A DNA stretch of 5,502 nt from Selenomonadaceae bacterium (GTDB lineage: Bacteria; Bacillota; Negativicutes; Selenomonadales; Selenomonadaceae), in NCBI GenBank assembly GCA_016280345.1, contig JAEEGN010000227.1:1-5502 (forward strand). Reading direction: 5' to 3'. The translations under genes and the position numbers were made by a program. Of the stretch, positions 1-5,363 are shown one piece after another (within the stretch, counting starts at the first letter, position 1; every line of letters starts with the position of its first letter). The notes under the pieces are model-generated. The model was not told where the DNA came from. It saw only the letters and a list, made by a program, of their open reading frames with translations, and did not search any database.

Positions 1-170
1 AAAAGGGCGCTGGCAGACACATTTGGGGCCGAATTGTGTCTTTTACGAGCCAAAAGGGCGCCGGCAGACACATTTGGGGCCGAATTGTGTCTTTTGCGAG
101 CCAAAAGGGCGCTGGCAGACACATTCAGGGTCGAATTGTGTCTTTTGCAGGGCAAAAGGGCGTCGGCAGA
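1..170. repeat. 51-bp tandem repeat block, 3 full copies plus a 17-bp stub
   Basis: Three consecutive 51-bp units lie at 1-51, 52-102 and 103-153, each starting AAAAGGGCG, followed by a truncated fourth at 154-170. Units 1 and 2 differ at two positions; unit 3 differs from them at about six or seven, so the copies decay toward the esterase gene. Each unit contains a short inverted repeat, AGACACA...TGTGTCT (15-21 with 35-41 in unit 1), and each junction can pair CTTTT with AAAAG across the unit boundary. Because 51 is a multiple of 3, several frames stay open through the block and give spurious 17-residue protein repeats. There is no nearby gene the block clearly belongs to. I read it as an intergenic structured repeat, possibly continuing left of the window; its function is unknown. 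Confidence 0.9.
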
Positions 171-187
171 TTCTGCCACCTGCGGTG

Positions 188-215
188 CCATCACTCGCTG
201 CGCTCGGAATGATGG
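188..215. repeat. Stem-loop containing a possible Bacteroidetes intergenic repeat fragment
   Basis: CCATCA at 188-193 pairs with TGATGG at 210-215, and TC/GA just inside extends the stem after one mismatch. The loop side reads TCATTCCGAGCGCAGCGAG on the minus strand (212-194), which resembles a short repeat I recall as common between genes in Bacteroidetes genomes. No T-run follows on either side, so it is not a classical terminator. Its role is unknown. Confidence 0.4.
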
Positions 216-222
216 GATGGAT

Positions 223-239
223 GCCCGGACAGGTCGGGC
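223..239. repeat. Small GC-rich hairpin upstream of the esterase gene
   Basis: GCCCG (223-227) pairs perfectly with CGGGC (235-239), with a possible G-T pair inside and a five-base loop. It lies 55 bp before the preferred start codon of the esterase and is not followed by a T-run. It could be an mRNA leader structure or chance in GC-rich DNA. Confidence 0.3.
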
Positions 240-294
240 GTGACGAATGAGAAATAGTTTTCGTATCTTCGTGGGAAGACTGATATTTTGGCTT

Positions 295-2316
295 ATGGGA
301 AAGAGATTCATTTGGGCCGCCGTGGCCCTGCTGGGGCTCGGTTGGGGCCTGCGGGCGGCGGAGACGGTGCCGGCGGCGGAACTGCAGCCGGGCGATACGC
401 TGCGGGTGCTGGCGATCGGGAACAGCTTTTCGATGGACGCCGTGGAGCAGAACCTCCACGAGTTGGGCGCCGCCGACGGGGTAGTGCTGATCGTCGGGGA
501 CATGTATATCGGCGGCTGCTCGCTGGAGCGGCACTACAACAATGCGAACGGCGACATTGCGGATTATGAGTACTGCAAGGTGTTCGCCGACGGGAGCAAG
601 ACGCGGCGGCCGAAGACGACGCTCGCATATGCGCTCGCGGATGAGCCGTGGGACTGCGTGTCCTTCCAGCAGGTGAGCCAGGAGTCGGGGCGGTATGACT
701 CGTTCCTGCCGTACCTGCCGGAGCTGATGAAGTATGTCAGGGCGCGGGTGCCCGCGGGCGCGAAGTTCTACTGGCACCAGACCTGGGCGTACGAGAGCGG
801 GGTCGTCCACGACGGGTTCGCCAACTACGACCGCAGCCAGAGCAAGATGTACAACGCCATCATGGAGGCCTCGGAGCGGGTCTGCCGGGAGTACGGGCTG
901 ACCGTGATCCCGTCCGGGACGGCGATCCAGAACCTCCGGGGGACGGCCGTCGGGAACGACAACGTGACCCGGGACGGCTTCCACCTGAACAATACCGTCG
1001 GCCGCTATACCGCGGCCTGCACCTGGTACGAGGCCCTGACGGGCCGCAACGTCCTCGGCAACCGCTATACGGTCGCCTACATCAGCCCGGAGCAGGTCCC
1101 CGCGGCGCAGAGCGCGGCCCACGAGGCCGTGCGCAAGCCCTTCGCCCGGACCGACCTCGGCATCGCGCGCCCGGAGGCGAACTACGACGAGAGCAGGATT
1201 CCGCCCTATACGCTGCCGGATCCGCTGACTTTCGCGGACGGGAAGAAGGTCCTGACGCCGGAGCAGTGGATGGCCCGCCGGCGCCCGGAGCTGCTGAAGC
1301 TGTTCGAGACCGAGATGTACGGCAAGGCGCCCGGCAGGCCGGAGAAACTCCATTTCAAGCTGCTGAAACGCAACGACAATGCCTTCGGCGGCAAGGCGGT
1401 CCTCAAGGAGGTCGGCATCTATTTTACCGACAACGAGAGCCAGTACATCCGCCTCCTCGTCCTGACCCCGAAGGCGGCGAAGGGTCCGGTTCCGGCCTTC
1501 CTCGGCATCAATTTCATGGGGAACCACGCGATTTCCACGAATGAGGAGATTACGATGATCGGGCGCGACGAGTACGCGCGCTTCGGCCGCTACGAAGAAT
1601 ATCCGCGGGGCGAGAACGCGCGCCGCTGGCCGGTCGAGATGATCCTGGACCGCGGCTACGGCCTCGCGACCTTCTTCCGCTCCGACATCGATCCGGACTG
1701 GGACGATTCCTTCGTCAACGGCGTCCACCGCCTGTTCTACAAGAACGGCAAGCTTCATCCGGAGGATGACGAATGGGGCACCGTCGCCGCCTGGGCCTGG
1801 GGCCTGAGCCGGGCGCTGGATTATCTGGAGACCGATGCGGACGTGGACGGGACGAAGGTCGCCGTCCTCGGCCATTCGCGTCTCGGCAAGGCGGCGCTCT
1901 GGGCCGGCGCGACGGACCCGCGCTTCGCGATGGTCGTCTCGAACTGCTCCGGCTGCGGCGGCGCCGCGATCTCCCGCCGGGCGGTCGGCGAGACGGTCCG
2001 TGTGATCAACAATTCATTCCCGCACTGGTTCTGCGGCAATTTCAAGAAATACAACGACAACGAGGGCTTCCTGCCGTTCGACCAGCACGAGCTGCTGGCG
2101 CTGATCGCGCCGCGGCCGCTCTGCGTCGCAAGCGCGACGCAGGACGCCTGGGCGGACCCGGCGGGCGAGAAGCTCGCCGCCGACGAAGCCCGGAAAGTCT
2201 ATGACTTCCTCGGCGCCGGCGACCGTGTCCAGTACCACACCCGCGAGGGCGGCCACGACATCGTCGCCTACGACTGGAACTATTACCTCGACTTCGCTGA
2301 CCGCTTCGTCAGGTAG
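295..2316 (+). CDS. Secreted two-domain carbohydrate esterase: SGNH/DUF4886-like plus CE15 glucuronoyl-esterase-like
   Basis: Predicted exported esterase of 673 residues acting on plant polysaccharide, probably xylan. Residues 1 to about 25 form a signal peptide (MGKR, then a hydrophobic run ending LRAAE); no lipobox cysteine is seen. Residues ~36-270 resemble SGNH hydrolases of the DUF4886 type: GNSFS with nucleophile Ser44, GGCSLERH at 73-80, FQQVSQESG near 124-132, WHQTWAY, and DGFH with Asp227 and His230. Residues ~285-673 resemble CE15 glucuronoyl esterases, which cut ester bonds between lignin alcohols and glucuronic acid on xylan: GHSRLGK with nucleophile Ser528 and neighbouring Arg529, SGCGGAAISRR at 552-562, and GGHD with His654. 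The acid residue is uncertain (Asp617 or Asp621). An in-frame ATG at 247 would add 16 residues, but that stretch is AT-rich with codons unlike the rest (AGA, AGT, ATA), and starting at 295 gives a cleaner signal peptide. No strong promoter is visible; TAGTTTTC at 255-262 and TATCTTCG at 264-271 are imperfect -7 boxes lacking a -33 partner. The gene stands alone on its strand. Domain families are fairly sure; exact substrates are inferred. Confidence 0.9.
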   Translation: MGKRFIWAAVALLGLGWGLRAAETVPAAELQPGDTLRVLAIGNSFSMDAVEQNLHELGAADGVVLIVGDMYIGGCSLERHYNNANGDIADYEYCKVFADGSKTRRPKTTLAYALADEPWDCVSFQQVSQESGRYDSFLPYLPELMKYVRARVPAGAKFYWHQTWAYESGVVHDGFANYDRSQSKMYNAIMEASERVCREYGLTVIPSGTAIQNLRGTAVGNDNVTRDGFHLNNTVGRYTAACTWYEALTGRNVLGNRYTVAYISPEQVPAAQSAAHEAVRKPFARTDLGIARPEANYDESRIPPYTLPDPLTFADGKKVLTPEQWMARRRPELLKLFETEMYGKAPGRPEKLHFKLLKRNDNAFGGKAVLKEVGIYFTDNESQYIRLLVLTPKAAKGPVPAFLGINFMGNHAISTNEEITMIGRDEYARFGRYEEYPRGENARRWPVEMILDRGYGLATFFRSDIDPDWDDSFVNGVHRLFYKNGKLHPEDDEWGTVAAWAWGLSRALDYLETDADVDGTKVAVLGHSRLGKAALWAGATDPRFAMVVSNCSGCGGAAISRRAVGETVRVINNSFPHWFCGNFKKYNDNEGFLPFDQHELLALIAPRPLCVASATQDAWADPAGEKLAADEARKVYDFLGAGDRVQYHTREGGHDIVAYDWNYYLDFADRFVR

Positions 2317-2328
2317 CCCTCCCGGCGC

Positions 2329-3990
2329 TTACAGGGACGGGTCACCGAGGATTTCGCGGCAGTAGTTGTAGCCGTAGTTGTCCAGGACCTGGAACTGGTG
2401 GTTGACCACGTCGCCGAGGAAGCGGTCGTAGTCGCGGTTCTCCGGGGTGCACCACTGGATTTCGGCCAGCGCGAACATGCGCGGGAGCAGCATGTACTCC
2501 AGATAATCGTCGCTTGCGATGTACTCGGTCCAGAGGTTGGCCTGGACGCCGAGGATGTGCTTGCGGGCGGAGGCGTCGATGCCCTCGAAGGGCTCGAAAC
2601 TGTAGACTTTCTCGAGCGGGAGGTAGCCGCCGATGGCCAGCGGGGATTTCTCCTTGTCCTGGGACTGGTAGTAGTCGAAGTAGAGGTAGGTCGTCGGGGT
2701 CATGATGGCGTCGAAACCGTTGTTCGCGGCCTTCACGCCGCCGTCCACGCCGCGCCAGGACATCACGGTCGCGCCCGGCGCCAGCTGGCCTTCCAGGATT
2801 TCATCCCATCCGATGATCTTCTTGCCCTTGCCGGCGAGGAAGGTCTGCACGCGCGCGGTCACGTAATTCTGGAGGAACTGCTCCGCCGTGAACTCTTCCG
2901 TGGCCTTGATGCCGAGGGCGGCGATCAGCGCCTGGCACTCCGGGCACTTCTGCCATTCCGTCTTCGGGCACTCGTCACCGCCGATGTGGATGTACTCGGA
3001 GGGGAAGAGCTCCGCCACTTCGGCGAGGACGCCCTCCAGGAAGTCGAACGTGGTTTCCTTGCCCGGGCAGAGGACCTGCGGGGAGATGCCCCAGCGGCGC
3101 CACACTTCGTAGGGACCGCCGGTGCAGCCCAGCTCCGGATAGGCCGCCAGGGCGCCGAGCATGTGGCCCGGGAGGTCGATTTCCGGGATGATCTCGATGC
3201 CGAGGGAGGCGGCATAGGCGATGACTTCCCGGATCTGGTCCTGGGTGTAGAAGCCGCCGTAGGGGATGCCGTCGTTGCTGTTGCGGTCCTTGCCGATCTG
3301 GGTGCCGGTGCGGACGGAGCCGATCTCGGTCAGGAGCGGGAAGCGCTTGATTTCGATGCGCCAGCCCTGGTCGTCGGTCAGGTGCCAGTGGAAGCGGTTC
3401 ATCTTGTAGGCGGCCATGATGTCGAGGTAGCGCTTGACCTCCGCGACGCTGAAGAAGTGGCGGGAGCAGTCGAGGTGCATGCCGCGGTAGCCGAAGCGCG
3501 GGGCGTCCTGGATCGACAGGCACGGGATGAACCAGTGGGCCTGCTTCGGGGTCTTGCCGTAGATGGCGGGCGGGAGCAGCTGCTTGAGGGTCTGGATGGC
3601 GTAGAGGACGCCGAAGTGGCTCGACGCGCGCACGACGAGGGCCTTCTTGCCGACCTCGATGGTATAGGCCTCCGCGCCGAGGCTGCCGTCCTTCAGGAAG
3701 TAGAAGCCCTTGCCCTTGCCGTCCGCGACGGCACGTTCGACGCCGGGCGTCGCCGCATACGAGCTGCTGCGGCCGCTGGTCATCGAAAGCTGGCTGGCGA
3801 AAGCCGCGACGGCCTTGCGCGCCGTGTCGTTGAACGCGGGATCGCAGTTGACCGGGGCGCCCGTGGCCTTGAATTCTCCCTTGAGCAGGGTAACCTTCTC
3901 CGGGCGCGGGACGATGCTGACCTGGACTTCTTTGGCGGCCGCCGACAGGCTCAGCAGCGCCAGGGTGAGGATGAACAGTGTCTTTTTCAT
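2329..3990 (-). CDS. Secreted GH20 beta-N-acetylhexosaminidase
   Basis: Exo-acting enzyme of 553 residues that removes terminal beta-linked GlcNAc or GalNAc from glycans. Family GH20 works by substrate-assisted catalysis using the substrate's own acetamido group. The signal peptide is MKKTLFILTLALLSLSAAA, with likely cleavage after Ala19; no cysteine follows, so export to the periplasm is more likely than a lipoprotein. Residues ~22-165 match the GH20 N-terminal alpha/beta domain, and ~168-515 the catalytic barrel. Visible motifs: YRGMHLD with substrate-binding Arg169, HWHLTDDQGWR (201-211), PGHM with His276, HIGGDE with the catalytic pair Asp339-Glu340, and active-site tryptophans in GWDE (395), SWRG (412) and NLWTEY (487). 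All key residues are present and there is no extra C-terminal domain. The reading frame extends upstream to 4065, but that would overlap the transporter gene and bury the signal peptide, so I chose 3990. It starts 5 bp after the upstream transporter gene ends, with no promoter of its own visible, so it is probably the third gene of that operon. The natural glycan is unknown (mucin, chitin fragments and peptidoglycan are options). Confidence 0.96.
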   Translation of the reverse strand: MKKTLFILTLALLSLSAAAKEVQVSIVPRPEKVTLLKGEFKATGAPVNCDPAFNDTARKAVAAFASQLSMTSGRSSSYAATPGVERAVADGKGKGFYFLKDGSLGAEAYTIEVGKKALVVRASSHFGVLYAIQTLKQLLPPAIYGKTPKQAHWFIPCLSIQDAPRFGYRGMHLDCSRHFFSVAEVKRYLDIMAAYKMNRFHWHLTDDQGWRIEIKRFPLLTEIGSVRTGTQIGKDRNSNDGIPYGGFYTQDQIREVIAYAASLGIEIIPEIDLPGHMLGALAAYPELGCTGGPYEVWRRWGISPQVLCPGKETTFDFLEGVLAEVAELFPSEYIHIGGDECPKTEWQKCPECQALIAALGIKATEEFTAEQFLQNYVTARVQTFLAGKGKKIIGWDEILEGQLAPGATVMSWRGVDGGVKAANNGFDAIMTPTTYLYFDYYQSQDKEKSPLAIGGYLPLEKVYSFEPFEGIDASARKHILGVQANLWTEYIASDDYLEYMLLPRMFALAEIQWCTPENRDYDRFLGDVVNHQFQVLDNYGYNYCREILGDPSL

Positions 3991-3995
3991 ATCGG

Positions 3996-4583
3996 TTAAT
4001 AGATTAAATATCCAAGGAATCCGGCGACGACGATAATCAGGATCGGGTGGGCCTTCCATTTCCACGCGGCGAGGAAAGCGGCGGCGAGGATCATCCAGCT
4101 CTGCCAGTCCGGGAAGCTCTCCTCGATCACGGAGACCCGGTAGCCTCCCTCGAAGGAGACATTCAGCACCAGCACCAGCGCCGCGGCGCCGATCAGCCCG
4201 ATCACCGTCGGCCGCAGCATCTGCATCGTATCGCGGAACACGGCGTTCTCCTTGATGCGGTCATACGCCTTCACCAGCGCCAGCACGATCAGGAAGGAGG
4301 GGAGCACGACGGCCGTCGTCGCCACCAGCGAGCCCAGGAAGCAGCCCGCAGGCCCCGCGCCCGTCCCTTCGAGCACGCTGTAGCCGATATAGGTCGCGCT
4401 GTTGATGCCGATCGGCCCCGGCGTCATCTGCGAAATCGCCACGATGTCCGTGAACGCCGCCTCGGTAATCCACCCGTGGACGTCCACCACCATGTGCTCG
4501 ATCAGCGTCAGCATCGCATAGCCGCCGCCGATCGTGAACGCGCCGATCAGGAAGAAGGTCAGGAACAGCTGCACGAAAATCAT
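3996..4583 (-). CDS. Chromate transporter (CHR) family half-size protein, second of a pair
   Basis: Inner-membrane protein of 195 residues matching one half of a ChrA-type transporter. Family signatures are IGAFTIGGGYAM (13-24) and QMTPGPIGIN (52-61) followed by a GY pair. About five or six hydrophobic segments follow, including ones near 80-103 and 125-145, and the C-terminus is very hydrophobic (GFLGYLIY). Single-domain CHR proteins are known to be encoded as tandem pairs whose members insert with opposite topology and act together, as in Bacillus subtilis. The start codon overlaps the end of the upstream paralogue by 4 bp (ATGA), suggesting translational coupling. The classical substrate is chromate, exported in exchange for or with other anions. 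Many family members in anaerobes have never been tested, so chromate resistance should not be assumed. Confidence 0.93.
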   Translation of the reverse strand: MIFVQLFLTFFLIGAFTIGGGYAMLTLIEHMVVDVHGWITEAAFTDIVAISQMTPGPIGINSATYIGYSVLEGTGAGPAGCFLGSLVATTAVVLPSFLIVLALVKAYDRIKENAVFRDTMQMLRPTVIGLIGAAALVLVLNVSFEGGYRVSVIEESFPDWQSWMILAAAFLAAWKWKAHPILIIVVAGFLGYLIY

Positions 4584-5146
4584 TTCCGGAGCCCCTCCCG
4601 GTGCTCACGCCACCAGCTGATGCCGACGGCGACGGCAATGCTGACCAGCAGCACATAGACCGGCGACACCTTCAGGAAGGCAATCAGCCCCAGCGTCACC
4701 GCGGTGATGCTCCACGCGAGCACGCTGTGGTTCGACTCCTTCGCCATCTTGAGCATCGGCACCGCGATCAGCGCGACCACGGCGGGGCGGATGCCCTGGA
4801 AGATGCTGACGACGGCGGGGACGTCCTGGTAGCCGGTAAAGAACATGGCGATCAGCAGGATGATCAGGAAGGAAGGCAGGCAACTGCCGAGCGTGGCGAC
4901 GACGCTGCCCCGGGTCCCGCGGATCTTGTAGCCCGTGAAGATCGAGATGTTCACGGCCAGCAGGCCCGGCGCGGACTGCGCCAGCACGAGGATGTCCGGG
5001 AATTCCTCCTCGGAAATCCAGCCGCGCCGGATGATTTCCTCCCGGATCAGGAGGATCATCGCGTAGCCGCCGCCGATCGTGAACGCGCCGATTTTCGCGA
5101 ATACCAGGAACAAATCCCGCAGGGGAACCGCTTGTCTGCTTTCCAT
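4580..5146 (-). CDS. Chromate transporter (CHR) family half-size protein, first of a pair
   Basis: Inner-membrane protein of 188 residues, the promoter-proximal half of a split CHR transporter. It shows IGAFTIGGGYAM at 19-30, identical to the same stretch in its downstream partner, and QSAPGLLAVN at 57-66, where the partner has PGPIGIN. Hydrophobic segments lie near 85-102, 110-130 and 140-172, and the tail is charged (WWREHREGLRK), probably cytoplasmic. The start at 5146 is the only sensible ATG. A near-consensus promoter lies directly upstream, with its -7 box ending 9 bp from the ATG, so the mRNA would have almost no leader. It is the first gene of a likely three-gene operon with its paralogue and the GH20 enzyme. 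The transport substrate cannot be deduced from the sequence; chromate is only the family name. Confidence 0.93.
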   Translation of the reverse strand: MESRQAVPLRDLFLVFAKIGAFTIGGGYAMILLIREEIIRRGWISEEEFPDILVLAQSAPGLLAVNISIFTGYKIRGTRGSVVATLGSCLPSFLIILLIAMFFTGYQDVPAVVSIFQGIRPAVVALIAVPMLKMAKESNHSVLAWSITAVTLGLIAFLKVSPVYVLLVSIAVAVGISWWREHREGLRK

Positions 5147-5155
5147 AACCGTTTA

Positions 5156-5186
5156 CAAAGATAATTCTCTAAAAAAAATAAGCAAA
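5156..5186 (-). promoter_or_regulatory. Bacteroidetes-type promoter of the CHR-CHR-GH20 operon
   Basis: Read on the minus strand, TTTG (5186-5183) is followed by exactly 19 bp and TATCTTTG (5163-5156). This matches the known Bacteroides -33/-7 pattern TTTG-N19-TAnnTTTG. The -7 box ends 9 bp from the ATG at 5146, so transcription should begin only a few bases before the start codon. It is the mirror image of the rRNA promoter. Confidence 0.8.
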
Positions 5187-5189
5187 AAG

Positions 5190-5220
5190 TTTGGCGGGAA
5201 AGAAAAAGTAGTTATCTTTG
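5190..5220 (+). promoter_or_regulatory. Bacteroidetes-type rRNA operon promoter
   Basis: TTTG (5190-5193), 19 bp, then TATCTTTG (5213-5220) gives an exact match to the Bacteroides -33/-7 consensus. It lies about 145 bp before the 16S gene, the usual place for an rRNA promoter, and transcription should start near 5223-5228. Its -33 element is 3 bp from that of the divergent promoter. Confidence 0.88.
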
Positions 5221-5363
5221 CAGCCCGCTTGAAAAGAAAGCGGACTGTTCATTGAAAATATTGAAAGATAAGTACAACAAGTACCGAGAACAAATGAATC
5301 GAGAGCGTTGATTTCTTTGGAAATTGGAAGCGTCAGGACAAGCTTAGTGAAATAAGAAATTAT
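5221..5363 (+). promoter_or_regulatory. rRNA transcript leader with a 5' hairpin
   Basis: This AT-rich, gene-free stretch lies between the rRNA promoter and the 16S gene. A hairpin near the expected RNA 5' end pairs CCGCTT (5225-5230) with AAGCGG (5238-5243) across a 7-base loop, and CAG/CTG can extend it after one mismatch. Next come two pairs of direct repeats, each with a 9-bp period: ATTGAAA at 5251 and 5260, and AAGTAC at 5270 and 5279. A weak hairpin, ATTTC-TTTG-GAAAT, follows near 5311-5324. Such leaders commonly carry antitermination and RNase processing signals; I cannot assign those here because the partner sequences lie beyond the window. Confidence 0.7.

Noticed and set aside
1..170. 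CRISPR array
   Set aside because: The entire 51-bp unit repeats, with no unique spacers between short conserved repeats, and there are no cas genes.
23..250. Small plus-strand frame encoding a 17-residue repeat (GPNCVF...PKGR)
   Set aside because: It is open only because the repeat unit is 51 bp; several frames on both strands are equally open, and there is no initiation signal or domain.
43..1875. Minus-strand open frame of 610 codons opposite the esterase gene
   Set aside because: It is antisense to a gene with clear catalytic motifs, shows Arg/Pro/Ala/Val-rich low-information protein typical of GC-rich shadow frames, and runs through the tandem repeat.
2398..3999. Plus-strand open frame of 533 codons opposite the GH20 gene
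   Set aside because: The opposite strand encodes a full GH20 enzyme with all key residues; this frame shows no recognisable motif and extreme Gly/Ala/Val/Asp/Glu bias.
3991..4065. Longer GH20 start at 4065
   Set aside because: It would place 25 charged residues before an excellent signal peptide and overlap the CHR gene; the ATG at 3990 fits export and operon spacing.
4580..5146. Frameshifted or broken full-length ChrA
   Set aside because: Each half has its own start, family motifs and charged ends with a 4-bp ATGA overlap, as in known two-gene CHR pairs, so this is a natural split rather than damage.
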